DNA of 64,000 bases from positions 164,589,302 through 164,653,301 of the forward strand of contig CP092886.1 in the NCBI GenBank assembly GCA_030710605.1. Reading direction: 5' to 3'. The stretch comes from Cordylochernes scorpioides (lineage: Eukaryota > Arthropoda > Arachnida > Pseudoscorpiones > Chernetidae). The notes beneath the pieces were generated by a model that saw only the letters and a list, made by a program, of their open reading frames with translations, was not told the DNA's origin and did no database searches. Position numbers and translations under genes: made by a program. Shown here one piece after another: positions 10,560 to 22,189 of the stretch; within the stretch, counting starts at the first letter, position 1, and the number at the start of each line of letters is the position of its first letter.

Positions 10560-10775
10560 AAAATAGAGCAATCCATAAATAAATCTTAAAATAAAAAGGC
10601 ATATATTGGATCAAAAAATCATTTATTTTACCAATATTTCAGTTGGCTGAACGCCAACCTTTATCAAGACACATTAAAATGTTATAACACCTTGATAAAG
10701 ATTGGCGTTCAGCCAACTGAAATATTGGTAAAATAAATTATTTTTCTGATCCAATATATGCCTTTTTAATTTAAA
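10560..10775. mobile_element. family E foldback element
   Basis: Arms begin GAGCAATCC/AAAAGGCATATATTGGAT and converge on a hairpin near 10680. Each arm holds a 7-bp stem (GGTTGGC/GCCAACT in one orientation) followed by GAAA. Related copies lie at 14.4, 18.9, 46.6 and 54.0 kb. Confidence 0.75.
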
Positions 10776-11425
10776 AAATATATATTTATATATCTGTTAT
10801 AATCTAGTAACATTTTACAAATATCATTAAGCATATATTTATATGCATTATATCTCTTTAAATATAAATTGTCAACGTAGGTAAATATATATGGGTAAAA
10901 CTTTAATAAGGCTTAGAAATACTAGACCCCTTGATAGAAGCTAAAATCTATTAGTATATATATATAATTAGAGCAAGCTAAAAAAACAATGCAACAATCA
11001 AGAACGATCATAAGTTATGTACTTTTTTCAAGAGAAATAAAACCTTATACAAAATTAATTATAAAAAAGCGACTTTTCTCGAAAACTTGCTTGTTTGTTA
11101 AAAGGAAAAACCTTTCGAATTTTTTTTTATTTTTATGGAAAGCTATTATAAAACCCTTAACAACATTACCTAATATTTAGAACAATATATAATTGTCCTT
11201 CCTTATATATTTAGGAGAGACATTGTTCCTCAATCCGCAGCTCCGACAAGATTATCAATCCAAATCCATAGTCTTCAACTGTTGGCAAGGTGTTGTCTGA
11301 TTTCTTATTTCAGTTGGTTTACTAATATAGCACGAGGGCGTCCTCCTTATCTGCTACCTTAAATTTTCTCGTATTCTCACTTGTATACTGGAGATTTTTT
11401 TTCCCAGGTTCTACTAGATGCTACG
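10776..11425. other. no gene seen
   Basis: AT-rich. A 63-codon plus-strand frame at 10989 is lysine- and phenylalanine-rich and not convincing. Confidence 0.4.
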
Positions 11426-11429
11426 ATTT

Positions 11430-12640
11430 GGGAGGCCTCGTGAGTCTATTTATCTACTTGTAGTTCTTAGTGTTATTTTTAGATGAAACTTGTCAACCTG
11501 TGAGGCTGAAGGAATGTTCCACACTACCAGTGGTCTGGGGGCCTTGTAAGTCTATTTGCCTACTTGTAGTTCTTAGTGTTATTTTCAGATGAACCTTGCC
11601 AACCTGTGAGGCTGAAGAAATGTTCCACACTACCAATGGTCTGGGGGCCTTGTAAGTCTATTTGCCTACTTGTAGTTCTTAGTGTTATTTTCAGATGAAC
11701 CTTGTCAACCTGTGAGGCTGAAGAAATGTTCCACACTACCAATGGTCTGGGAGCCTTGTAAGTCTATTTGCTCACTTGTAATTCTTAGTGTTATTTTCAG
11801 ATGAACCTTGCCAACCTGTGAGGCTGAATAAATGTTCCACACTACCAGTGGTCTGGGGGCCTTGTAATTCTATTTGCTCACTTGTAATTCTTAGTGTTAT
11901 CTTTTAGATGAACCTTGTCAACCTGTGAGGCTGAAGAAATGTTCCACACTACCAGTGGTCTGGGAGCCTTGTAAGTCTATTTGCTCACTTGTATTTCTTA
12001 GTGTTATCTTTTAGATGAACCTTGTCAACCTGTGAGGCTGAAGAAATGTTCCACACTACCAGTGGTCTGGGAGCCTTGTAAGTCTATTTGCTCACTTGTA
12101 TTTCTTAGTGTTATTTTCAGATGAACCTTGCCAACCTGTGAGGCTGAAGAAATGTTCCATACTACCAGTGGTCTGGGAGCCTTGTAAGTCTATTTGCCTA
12201 CTTGTAGTTCTTAGTGTTATCTTTTAGATGAACCTTGTCAACCTGTGAGGCTGAAGAAATGTTGCACATTACCATTGGTCTGGGAGCCTTGTAAGTCTAT
12301 TTGCCTACTTGTAGTTCTTAGTGTTATTTTCAGATTAACCTTGCCAACCTGTGAGGCTGAAGAAATGTTCCACATTACCATTGGTCTGGGAGCCTTGTAA
12401 GTCTATTTGCCTACTTGTAGTTCTTAGTGTTATTTTCAGATTAACCTTGCCAACCTGTGAGACTGAAGAAATGTTCCATACTACCAATGGTCTGGGAGCG
12501 TTGTAAGTCTATTTGCCTACTTGTAGTTCTTAGTGTTATTTTCAGATTAACTTTGCCAACCTGTGAGGCTGAAGAAATGTTCCACACTACCAATGGTCTG
12601 TGGGCCTTGTAAGTCTATTCGCCTACTTGTATTTTTTATT
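11430..12640. repeat. satellite array, about 106-bp unit, about 11 copies
   Basis: CCTTGTAAGTCTATTTGCC recurs every 106 bases or so (for example at 11542, 11648 and 11754). Units differ by single substitutions and small indels (ATTTTCAGATG versus ATCTTTTAGATG). The last unit at about 12600-12700 decays. Short frames inside are periodic artefacts. Confidence 0.9.
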
Positions 12641-12764
12641 ATTTTTTTATATTAATCTTGCTATAACCACCTGAAGAAATGTCCCACACAACCAATGATC
12701 TGTGAGGCCTCGAGAAACTATCTAGAGCTATTCTTTCTATTTTAAGAATAAATAAACTTCTTAT

Positions 12765-12880
12765 TACCCTTATTGTAATGTGTAAAATATTTAGAGGGTG
12801 CAACCCTGATGAGCCAGGCGTTTCCATTATTTTTCTCATTTCAGCAATGGCAATAAGAAACTGCTTCATTAAAAATAACC
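12765..12880. mobile_element. decayed family F element
   Basis: CTGATGAGCCAGG at about 12813 lies between diverged inverted arms ending AAGAAACTGCTTC. The GGGAGGG/CCCTCCC pair is eroded. Confidence 0.5.
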
Positions 12881-13114
12881 ATCGGGCTCTAAATAGTTTC
12901 CAATTTTAGATATATTTACCTTGTATTAAGTTCAAAATATTGTTAAAATGACAATACATAAATTAATTAAAAATTAACAATAAGTTTCTATCTATTGTGA
13001 CAAAGCAAGCTTTCGAGAAAAAATGGTCTTCTACTGGCTAATCAAAGTTATAAGGAGAAATACAGGCTGTTTATAAAATCAAATGTTTAACTGCACACGT
13101 GCGGGTTAATTAAT

Positions 13115-13350
13115 TTCTATGATGCATTAGCGCGCCATCTGTTATCAAAATTCGAAACTATTATAGACGCGTATGATTCTTTTTTAAAAATAAACAATTT
13201 CTACTGTCCTTACTGCAATGGAAAAATTACTGATGAGATCACCACTGATGAGCCAGGCCCTCCCATTAATTTTTCCATTGCAGTAAGGACAGTAGAATTT
13301 TTTTTTTTTTTTAAGGATCATACGCGTCTATAATAGTTTCGAATTTTAAT
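13115..13350. mobile_element. family F foldback element, near-perfect arms
   Basis: CGAAACTATTATAGACGCGT and CTACTGTCCTTACTGCAATG on the left are mirrored on the right at 13270-13345. The centre has CTGATGAGATCACCA followed by CTGATGA-GCCAGG. No ORF. Confidence 0.75.
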
Positions 13351-14380
13351 TAATTTCTATATTTATATAGCTTGTGTGTGCTCAATATAATCGCGATAAG
13401 AGAGTGGAAACACATCAATATAGACCTGGTCATAGCCCAGGTGACACAATTCTCCTTCAACAAGCAGACAAAGTAGAATGGAAGTAAGCCGAGAAGATCA
13501 ACCAAGAAGGGCTGCTATTGATTCGTCCCATTCAATATTTACGAAAGTATTGTAAATCGTTGAGAGGTCGCCCAGTCTGTTTTGGACGTTAATATCTAAA
13601 TTGAAGGGGAAGTTAATTGGATTATATCTCGTTCTATTTAAGATGAGTGCATTGATTATATTCCACAGTAATTAACAGAGATTAATTGATATTATCAATT
13701 TGTGACGGGGACATTTGATATCAAGGATGATATATATTGAAAGGAATTATCTCATTGTGATATTATTTTTTACTCTTTCACATTTTTTTCCTTAATAAAT
13801 TCTTTGTTTCATCGCGAGAGTCGAGACGCAGCTACATTAGACGCATTAACAATAGGAGATGTACGGGAGTTGGAGGGCCAGGGTTTGGTAGCGTTGGTTG
13901 GATGTGATCTTCTTCTTTATATATAAATGTTCATATGAGCGGTCAGGATATGCCTTTTTCATTATTAATATATATATTTATATGTCATTAAAAAAAACGT
14001 ATATTCTGGTTACGTTACCTTTCATGCAGTCGTGGATAAAAAGAAAAAATGAATATAATAACCTTTTATGTCTTAAATTATATTTATTTTCATTATTTCT
14101 CAAAGCAAACAGTTTTACATACCAAGACAATCCAACAATGATGTATTATTTTAAAAAAATAGCAAAATAGGTTATATTCTTTTTGTTTGGCATTCCTTTA
14201 CATTTTAAAAATTAACTCTGTGTGTTTATTTCTTATTTTTAATTTTATTATTTAAATTATAATTTCAGTTATATTAGGAAAACAATTTTAATAAATATTA
14301 TGGTTATGTAATTACTTTGTTCTAGAATTTTACTTATATTATGAATAATAAAAATCATATTTTTATTATGTCATATATAT
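13351..14380. other. no supported gene
   Basis: 13430-13880 is less AT-rich but shows no convincing frame. 13910-13970 shares words with family A relatives (GGTCAGGATATGCC). A 90-codon frame at 13898-14170 overlaps low-complexity sequence. Confidence 0.35.
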
Positions 14381-15020
14381 AAAGGCATATATTGGATCAA
14401 AATATCATTTATTTTACCTATATTTCAGTTGGAGGAACGCCAACCTTTATCAAGGTATTATAACATATTAATGTGTTAACACAAAATTAATTTATGCCTA
14501 ACTGGCCTTGTCTTTATTGTTTGCCGAAGAGCATTGCTCGATGCAAATATTTGAATGTAATTCTACTGTCCTATAAGCTTATGTCCATAGTTTTCTTAAA
14601 AACCATTTCTGAGATTCCATCCTTCAGTGCTGCGTATATAAGCAGAATCGTTCAATACAGTATTAGAGCTCTGAGAAGCGGTCTGGTGGATTAAATTGGC
14701 GAAATCGCTGAGGGGGTTCACCACTGATGAGCCAAGCCCTCCCAATATATTTTTTCATCGCAGTAAGGGCAGTAGAAGTTTGTATTATGTATAAAAGAAA
14801 CATTCGTGCTTTTAAATCCTTTCATTTTATATATATTAATCAGGCATACTTTAGCCACGTTTTAAAAGTTAAAGAGAAAACGAAAATATAGCGTGGTGAG
14901 TTTCTTTTTAATAATATATATTAATGTTTCAACAATATTGGTAAAATAAATGATATTTGATCCATTATATGCCTTTTTAATTAAAGAATCATTTATGGAT
15001 TGCTCTATTTTCAAAATATA
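14381..15020. mobile_element. family E element interrupted by a family F element
   Basis: The left arm (AAAGGCATATATTGGATC at 14383) and right arm (GATCCATTATATGCC at about 14955) are the two ends of one family E element. Between them lies a family F sequence (about 14560-14830). Confidence 0.65.
14677..14740 (+). other. structured family F core (type II hammerhead-like)
   Basis: Potential helices: AGCGGT (14677-14682) with ATCGCT (14704-14709), and TTGGC (14696-14700) with GCCAA (14731-14735). GAAA follows TTGGC and CTGATGA precedes GCCAA. The order GAAA ... CTGATGA is that of a permuted (type II) hammerhead, but no stem I can form. Confidence 0.35.
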
Positions 15021-15027
15021 TTTAAAT

Positions 15028-15180
15028 GAAAAATATAAAAAATGGTCATGTGTTGATATTAAAAATCACACACACACACAAATTGTATTTCCTGACCACT
15101 CACTTGAGCTCTCTGCTTTCTAAAATGTTCATGTAAGCGGTCAAAAAATACCATTTTTGTTTTTAATATATATATTAATA
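15028..15180. mobile_element. remnant related to family A
   Basis: Shared words GGTCATGTGTTGATATT and TTTCCTGACCAC, as in the 8 kb unit, with an AC microsatellite inside. No ribozyme. Confidence 0.4.
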
Positions 15181-15539
15181 AGGAATATTTTTGCGATTAT
15201 TCTTTGCTCTTCAATCAAATCTTCCAGAGTGACTTAAAGTGGCATATACTAAATTGATTCCTTTTTTAAATAGGTGTTTTCATTAGGAAAAATGCTCTTA
15301 ATCTAGCCGAGATTCTCCATATCAGAAGTATTATATTTTTGGCGATTAGCAGTCTAAGGTAGCAGTTAATGTAAATTCTTTTGGGCTAATCATTGGTTAA
15401 GATAGCCAATAGCCGTCATGTGCCGCCATCTTTAGGTCGTTTTAATAACTATTCAGAGGTGCTTATTCTTCTTCGTAAAATCTTAACAAAATATTTGGCA
15501 TAATACAAGATGAATTGATTGAGAGAACATCATTATTTT

Positions 15540-15812
15540 TTAAATAGTACAAAAGTGAATTTGTACATGGATCAGGTAGATAAATTGAGAAAAGGGGGAC
15601 AATTCCTGATCATGCAACTAAAAGCTATTGATGGCTTGCGCCATCTATCGAAAAAAATATTAACTAATCGTTGATTTTTAATTATTCCAATTTGGCAAAT
15701 TATGGAATAATAATAAAAAAACAACGATTAGTTGATAGTTATTCCGATAGATGGTGTAAGCCATCACAAACTTTTAGTTGCACGATCAAGAAATGCCCCC
15801 CTTTTTTCAATT
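15540..15812. mobile_element. family A foldback remnant lacking the ribozyme
   Basis: Starts like a family A monomer (TAGTACAAAAGTG, GATCAGGTAGATAAATT, ATCTATCG hairpin). It turns back at about 15695-15705, in the position just before the ribozyme, and runs as an inverted copy to 15812. The hammerhead itself is absent. Confidence 0.65.
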
Positions 15813-16060
15813 ATTATTTGTGTTGTGTGATTACAATCATATATATATTTATATCATATATGGGTTCCAAAACAATGGGAAAAAAGTACCCTGATTATTT
15901 ATTAGGGCAATACGTTAAAATAGTTTGTGTCAAATCTATATTAATTGAATAAACAAATATTAAATTTTTCTCACCCACCCTAGGACATCTTGGAAAATAA
16001 CCTTAGAAAAATACGACTTTAAACATCAGCCATAACCCTATATTATCAAAACATGGCTAT
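15813..16060. other. no gene seen
   Basis: AT-rich sequence with no motif that I can support. Confidence 0.4.
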
Positions 16061-16062
16061 GT

Positions 16063-16250
16063 TCAATAAAACAAGTCCCTTATCCAACCTGTGCACACTG
16101 TCGAGATTAAGAACAAAACGTGGAACATCTCCTCTTCCACTGCCCAGCATTCCAACTATAACGATTCCGAAGACTAAACTTCTTGTGTCATTTAATTCAA
16201 GACAAAAAAGAGAATTGTAGAGGCATTTTTATTCTTTATGGTCACTCATG
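16063..16250 (+). pseudogene. LINE C-terminal zinc-finger relic
   Basis: Mixed frames give CAHCRD..., then NVEHLLFHCPAFQL. This is the Cys-Cys-His-Cys pattern found near the C-terminus of several non-LTR retrotransposon polymerase proteins. Stops interrupt it and the upstream polymerase is absent. Confidence 0.5.
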
Positions 16251-16274
16251 AATGTGGGAGATGGACTTTCAGAA

Positions 16275-16770
16275 AAGAAGAAAGAAAAAATTGAAGTCTT
16301 TGAAATGTGGACATGGAGAAAGCTGCTCAGAGTGCCATGGACAGATAAAAAAAAAGGTCAAATGTTTCAACCTTAAATAAAATTAATCCTGTTAGATCCA
16401 AATATGTAAACAAATACTGACTTACTTCGGACACATAGTGAGTGCGAATGGTTTGGAAAAGACGTTGATGTTTTTTGCGTATCCCTAGTACACGTGGTAC
16501 AGGCCATGATAATCATGGTGGGTAGAAGTTGGCGACTGCTTTTGCTGTAAGTTTACCACATGTCTACACATGTGAAAAGCAGTTCAACTTTACACTTATA
16601 AATGTGCCAGAGCCCCGTTTGGTCATCACGTTGATGTTGAAAAATTAAAATAAGAGAGGAAGACCTCCAATAAGCTTGGTAGAAAGTTCAAGAAATCTAC
16701 CGAAAGGTCACCACTATATGAGCTCCAAGACTAGACGTCACCGCGGCAAGCGCTAACCTAATGTATATAC
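16275..16770 (+). pseudogene. LINE reverse-transcriptase 3' end, split by an inserted repeat
   Basis: The first part reads EKIEVFEMWTWRKLLRVPWT, then LTYFGHIVSANGLEKTLM. These match the conserved C-terminal blocks of an RTE-like or related LINE (FEMWCWRRMLRI..W, FGHI.R...LE). After an insertion at about 16475-16640 the frame resumes with GRPPIS and LYELQD, the next blocks of the same proteins. The insert contains GATAATCATGGTGGG, the dispersed repeat also seen at 1.95 and 60.5 kb. Stops and frameshifts show it is dead. Confidence 0.65.
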
Positions 16771-17520
16771 CCCTCTCTTCTCTCTTTCTCTTTGAGATGT
16801 AACATTGTCTAGAAGACAATAAATAATTTTCAATTGTCAATTGTCACCACTATATGAGCTGCGAGTGATGGTCACTAACGGATTAATATAATAAACACTA
16901 ATAAAAACACTCCTTGGATTTCACTCTTCCAACATTACTGCTCTGTTGAATCAACCAAGAAACAAACTTGTGAAAACACTTGGTGGATTGGTTCACTAAG
17001 GCAAGCAAGACAGACTCTTAAACCGCAGGACAGCCCGGGTAGTTGGCGATCTATTCATACGTTCCTGGAGCCTGTGTTATTAATATTACGGACTACTTAA
17101 ATTTTTCAATTAACGAACTTGAAAGGTGCAGTGTATTGAGATTTAAAAAATTATCCCTAGTGTGAAATTGGCCTAACACGAATAGAAAAAAAAAAGACAA
17201 TCAGCATCTGGTGAAATGAAAGAAAATGACTTCACATCTGCACACAGCTTCATCAGATGATTGATGTAATAATAATTTCTTGAGTGTCACAAGTGTGACC
17301 AAACAGCCCTCGAATTACGTGGACGGAGAAGAGCCAATCACCTAAGTGAAGTAACGGAGCCCTCACGTTGGTGGTTTCAGGTTTCCCATATACCTAATGG
17401 ACTCTTGCTCCGAACTGAATCAATTCCTGGTCCAAGGTCGCGTGGTTTATGGAAATTTCTTCGGCTGCTCTTTTTTTCCGTTATCTGAAATCTTAATTAT
17501 TTTTCCGGATTTCTCCTTAA
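16771..17520. other. no supported gene
   Basis: Contains CT-rich simple sequence at 16765-16800. A CTGATGA on the minus strand near 17255 lies next to GAAGTC but lacks a proper GAAA strand. Confidence 0.4.
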
Positions 17521-17522
17521 GA

Positions 17523-17894
17523 TCGTTAACTTTTATAATACAATATAATATAATGCGGCTTGTGATTGTAAAACGACATTTGAAAATTACCCCGCATGTG
17601 TTTCTTTTCAACGAAAAATCAAAATTTATTTTAAGGAGAAATAACGATTATTTCTAACCTTAGTGATGAGGTATGAAAGGATGAATTTTGAAGAGTAATG
17701 ATAAACGGAAAATTCCCATTCCTGGACACTTTTATTTTTCCGTTTATCATTACTCTTCACAATTCATCCTTTCATACCTCATCCCTAAGGTTAGAAATAA
17801 TCGTTATTTCTCTTTAAAATAAATTTTGATTTTTCGTTGAAAAGAAACACATGCGGGATAATTTTCAAATGTCGTTTTATAATCGTTAACTTTT
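17523..17894 (-). mobile_element. foldback SINE with 12-bp target duplication
   Basis: Two inverted arms of about 140 bp meet at a centre (17708-17735) that contains ATTCCCATTCCTGGACAC, the 3' end of a tRNA-like head. The tail (inverse: CAATCACAAGCCGCATTAT) is on the left, so the element is in minus orientation. TCGTTAACTTTT occurs at 17523-17534 and again at 17883-17894, a direct repeat of the length typical for LINE-mobilised insertions. Confidence 0.75.
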
Positions 17895-18100
17895 GTTGCG
17901 TTTCCTCTTTTTGGGTAAAGCTCATTACGGCGCTTCAGGATCATTTCATGATATCCATTCACCAGTGAATATTAACACATACAATAAGTTACAAAATCGA
18001 ATTTAATTAAGTGAAATAAGTGTAAAAGATTCGGTTGCATAGTATTTCTATTTTCTCTTCTAATAACATATTTTTCCAAGACTAAATTCGATGATAAACA

Positions 18101-18225
18101 CAAGGTAATAAGATCAAATCCAGATAAATAAATAGTTTGTGACGTTTCGGTAACAGGGTTATTGCCGAAAGGTTACACACTTTTTATTTATTTAGATTTG
18201 ATCTTATTATCTTATGTTTATAAAA
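18101..18225. repeat. family D foldback
   Basis: AATAAGATCAAATC and its inverse bound a centre with GTGACGTTTCGG (inverse CCGAAACGTCAC). Related foldbacks lie at 29.76 and 53.81 kb. The GAAACGTC string recalls a hammerhead strand, but no CTGANGA partner is intact. Confidence 0.55.
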
Positions 18226-18855
18226 TATTATCCAAATTGTGTGCCTTATCATAAATGCATATGAGTGAAACATAACAGAATCAAATACTCAAATAAGTAG
18301 ACTGAATTTTAATAATCGCTTAAACGCCAAATCCAAACGATAAGAAACTGCAATGATGCGTTGAACGCCGGATATATTATACGGAATGACATTGTATTAA
18401 TGAAATTATTGTTTTACGTGCAACACCCTTACCTTGAAAGAGGCCTTCTGAAAGTTTCAAGAAGATAATACGCAATCTCAAGATTCCACAAACCATAGTT
18501 GTTCAACAGATTGCACTTGGTCCGCTCGCTCACCCTTCAAACACATCTAATCGATGTTAACCAAAAGATTGACCCATCGCACACCACTCACGATATGTTG
18601 TACTAGATTCGACAACGTGTAAGAGCGTAAAGACTGACCCAAGTGTATAGTTCTTTATTTCATTGCGCCAAGTGGTGTCGTAACAGTTATCGTCAACCAT
18701 GGCAAAGCCTGGCGGTTATCCAGAATATTCATTCTTTCGTGCCCGCGAGTCGAACGGACTGAAAAACATTCATTTTATTCATATACCTGTTAGTTTATCG
18801 TCTATTTATAGAGGGAAGAGACGACCTTTATTTGTAAATAGTATATATTAATATA
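18226..18855. other. no gene seen
   Basis: Moderately GC sequence at 18430-18760 with no supported frame. Confidence 0.4.
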
Positions 18856-19817
18856 TAGATCATTATGAAAATAGAGCAATCCATACTTAATTCATTAGAT
18901 AATAAAAGGCATATATTGGATTTTATAAAATACTAGCGGATGTACCCGGCTTCGCCCGTGTTTTACCCGAGTAAAGGTCTGTCTAACGAACATTTGTTAA
19001 AACAATTCTCTATTACTTATAAAAAGAAATAGATATATTTTGATAATTTGAAACTGATAAAGTGATCATTTTTTCCCGGTCCCTGTGTGCCGTGTCATTC
19101 TGAATTTTGTCTTTCCTAATTTTCTACATTACAAAATCATCGTTTTATCTAGTGAACATTTTTTCCCGGTCCCTTGAAAAATACTCGATAAGGTTGAATA
19201 AATTCATGGTCGTTTATGGAAGATGGACGAAGTTCCCGGAGGTCATCTTTGGCAAGCTCCCGCGAGGCTTTTTTTCTTGTCTACTTGGCACAGCTGTGTC
19301 ACCAACTCTGCCCTGATTGGTCGGTGGGTACTTGGACTGTCGGCCGGCGGCCGGACGGATCCATTCCCTCACGGGGTGGGGCAGACTTAAGCCTATCTCC
19401 GTCGCAAGGCGGCGCTGCTTGCGAGCTAAAGCTACAAATCTGCAAATAACTCTAAGGATATTAAAGATATTCAAGAAATTATTTTTCGTAAACCTTTCCG
19501 GGGATACACCTAATAATATCCCAAAATTTCACGGCGATTGGATGTATGGTTTTTGAATCCATAGAGGACACACACACACACAGACATTCATTTTTATATA
19601 TATATAGATTTATTTTGCCAATATTTCGGCTGGCTGAACGCCAACCTTTATCGAGGCATTACATTTTTGTATACACAAAAGCGGCGCTGAGTTTGTGTAT
19701 ACAAAAATGTAATGCCTCGATAAAGGTTGGCGTTCAGCCAGCCGAAATATTGGCAAAATAAATATTTTATAAAATCCAATATATGCCTTTAATTATCTAA
19801 TAGATCATTATGAAATA
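18856..19817. mobile_element. family E element with 18-19 bp target duplication, interrupted by a Helitron
   Basis: The direct repeat TAGATCATTATGAAATAG (one extra A in the left copy) occurs at 18856-18874 and 19801-19817. The left arm (AAAAGGCATATATTGGATT) and right arm (ATCCAATATATGCC) are inverted. The left arm is cut by the Helitron at 18933-19608. When that is removed, the left arm matches the right arm exactly across the junction. Confidence 0.75.
18933..19608 (-). mobile_element. non-autonomous Helitron, 676 bp
   Basis: In minus orientation it starts TCTATATATATATAAAAATG after an A and ends in CTAG before a T. A hairpin (CGGGCGAAGCCGG-like) precedes the end. It sits inside a family E arm between A and T with no duplication, exactly as Helitrons insert. 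An AC/GT run follows the 5' end. The internal 19200-19440 is GC-rich, with overlapping frames on both strands that I do not recognise. Confidence 0.8.
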
Positions 19818-20095
19818 GAATATTTAGCTGAAAAATGCCTGTCGAAAGTAACTTCAATTCGAAATCTTGAAGAGAGAGACTACCTGGATGCATTCATATT
19901 TCTATAGAATAATGGACACTTGGGTAAGTTTTATTTCATCGAGGTTTCCATAAAAAATATCTGTCAAACGTCGATGAAGTCAAAAATACATAAGTGTACT
20001 CAATATAAGTGTATTCAATATATTCGTATTCAATATGAAATGTACAATAGAGTATAAATATATGTTTAATCTCGTGTTAAAATGCCATACGAAAG
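19818..20095. other. no gene seen
   Basis: AT-rich. Nothing supported. Confidence 0.4.
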
Positions 20096-20400
20096 TGAAC
20101 TTATATGAAAATTTTTCCGTGAGGTAATTAATCCATTAAAGCAAAGGTCGCCTCTTCCATCAAAATAAGCGTCAAAGCCGTCACTGCAAACTAGCGGCCT
20201 CGGGTTGGAGACAAAGCCACAACACCTACTTTGGCAAACTAAGAAGCGTCCACCTAGAGACTGTGGTTTCGGACTATAACCCTCTTCAGCCATTAGTCTC
20301 CAGTTGGACGCTTCTCAGTTTGCCAAAGCTAGTGTTGTAGCTTTGTCATCGACCCGAGACCGCTAGTTTGCGGCGACAGTCAATATATAGAGGCGACCGT
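20096..20400 (-). mobile_element. family B hammerhead element, foldback form
   Basis: Left part (GCAAACTAGCGGCCTCGGGT, then CACAACACC, TTTGGCAAACT) matches the 41 kb family B element. After the ribozyme at 20253-20290 the sequence returns as an inverted copy (GGACGCTTCTCAGTTTGCC ... GACCGCTAGTTTGC). No ORF. Confidence 0.7.
20253..20290 (-). ncRNA. hammerhead ribozyme, family B copy 1 (stem I disrupted)
   Basis: On the minus strand: CTGAAGA (20289-20283, allowed by CUGANGA), stem II GGG/TCC, GAAAC (20270-20266), four bases, GTC (20261-20259). The core is intact. The 5' strand of stem I was replaced at the foldback junction, so helix I no longer forms well. Confidence 0.6.
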
Positions 20401-20822
20401 TGCTTTCATTAAGTAATCTTAGTAATTTGATAGCAACAATAATGATATAAATAACTTCGTATGTTTCTTAAGATGGATTGGGTGTTACTTGCGTTTATTA
20501 ATCTTCAAGTTCAGCGTTGAAGGTCCTCATGACGTCGCTGCGTCGGCTCTATACTGGACACAGCATGAACACATGTCACATCGCGACATAGTGAAGTCTC
20601 ACACTCAAATGTGCTGTGTATGTTGAACGAATGACACAAATATATTCCAAAATCTAAATAGTGTTGAAAGCGTACCTGGATCGGTATAAAAAAAAAGAAA
20701 GAAAATATTTTGAAGGGTTGTGCTCCAACCTTCTCGGTTATTGGTAGATAATATAAACTGAGAATGAGGAATCATTCCCATGATATATTTAATTGTTGTC
20801 CTTTTTTTCATACAGATCCAGG

Positions 20823-21113
20823 TATATATATATTATAAAAAGAAAAGATGAGATTTTCTGTTGTATTTAGATCATGTTGAGGGTTATGGTAATGCAGTCG
20901 TGGTCAATAATCTTGAAAATACGTATAAAGTTTTGATCAGAGATTTCTTTATTTGAGCTAAGGATATATGTATAATATAAAAAAAAAGAGATTTTCTGCT
21001 TGAATTTAGATCATGTTGAGGATTATTGTAATGGTGATGCAGTCGTGGTTAAATCTTGAAAGAATAATAACAAGAATGGTTTTGATTAGAGGTTGCTTTA
21101 ATTGAGCTAAGGA
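20823..21113. repeat. tandem duplication, about 145-bp unit, two copies
   Basis: Both halves contain TTTAGATCATGTTGAGG, ATGCAGTCGTGGT and TTGAGCTAAGGA in the same order. Units differ by several substitutions. Confidence 0.7.
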
Positions 21114-21334
21114 ATATATAAAATACATAATTCGATTAAAGTACTGCCTGGCTTAAGGCGAGTGGATCAAGGAAAAAAAAGAATATTTACATAATGTACA
21201 AAGATTTGAGCCGGCCAACGGGGAACAACAACAACGAATTTTTATAGTGAAAACGGCGACCTCTGGTGGTCGATTTAGCAGAGTATTTTATCTATGAAAT
21301 ATATTTGAAAAACATATTTTATATAACATATATA

Positions 21335-21530
21335 CACTCATGGACAAAACTTAAGGAAGTGGAAATCGTCTGTTTTCTTTTAAGACTACAGAGGCAATTT
21401 TGTTCACACTTTGGTTATCTCGTGTGTTTTCAATAAAGGTCACTGCATATCAAATATCTTTCAGAGTTATTATCTGAATCCCGATATACATGACAAGAGG
21501 TACAACTTCCTCAGGTTTTGTCCATGATTG
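21335..21530. mobile_element. Tc1-type MITE (family M), copy 3
   Basis: Starts CACTCATGGACAAAACTT after TA and ends with the inverse before TA. Internal words are shared with the other copies in inverted orientation. Confidence 0.75.
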
Positions 21531-22185
21531 TATATATACGCTTTTTATTTACTATATCTGTATTTAATCGTTTGTGTGTGCCAATTAACTGATACTATTC
21601 CAAAATGTCATTAAATGCTAATACAAAAGATAACAAAATGTCCCATGTCACATCGCGACATAGTGAAATCTCACGCATTCAAATGTCCAGTGCAGATTAA
21701 ACCAATGACAGACTTATTTAAAAATGTTATTGAATAAAAAAACGAATTATTGGCCATGTTTGCTAGAAAACAGGGTTCGAAATCATAGTCCAGGATTTGT
21801 TAGAAGGGCTCGCCATAGCAACCGCTCGGTTAGCATATTCTCTATTATGTATGGAATATATTGGGGAGTTCCTTCTATAGCTGGCCGGAACACTCTTACA
21901 TCTTATGTAAAATAGACATAGAAAAACTAACAGTTCAAACTAGAATATATTATCCTCTATGTAATTTAAATAAATTTAGGTGAATTATATATCACAGTTC
22001 ACCAAACATTTCTAGTAATCATATATATTATGACCATACCTTTGAATATTTGGAAAGATCTTCATTTATAAATAAAGTTTTAAAGGTTAAAATTTAAAAT
22101 GTACCTATTTTGAAACTGAAATATCATGCGTCTAAATTTTTTTTTCTGCTATATTTTTATTGGAAGTGTATAATCCTAACACACC
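21531..22185. other. no supported gene
   Basis: A 63-codon frame at 21724-21915 is open, but I recognise nothing in it. Confidence 0.4.
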
Positions 22186-22189
22186 GCAC

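Noticed and set aside
14696-14740. Twister-like reading of GCCAAGCCC with GGG pairing in family F
   Set aside because: Only the short CAAGCCC-like word fits; the remaining conserved twister positions are not identifiable.
17180-17280. Hammerhead on the minus strand with CTGATGA near 17255
   Set aside because: No GAAA strand in the right place; it has GAAGTC and no convincing stem II.
19216-19556. Overlapping frames on both strands in GC-rich sequence
   Set aside because: They lie inside the non-autonomous Helitron at 18933-19608 (one runs up to it) and resemble no protein; GC-rich stretches stay open by chance.
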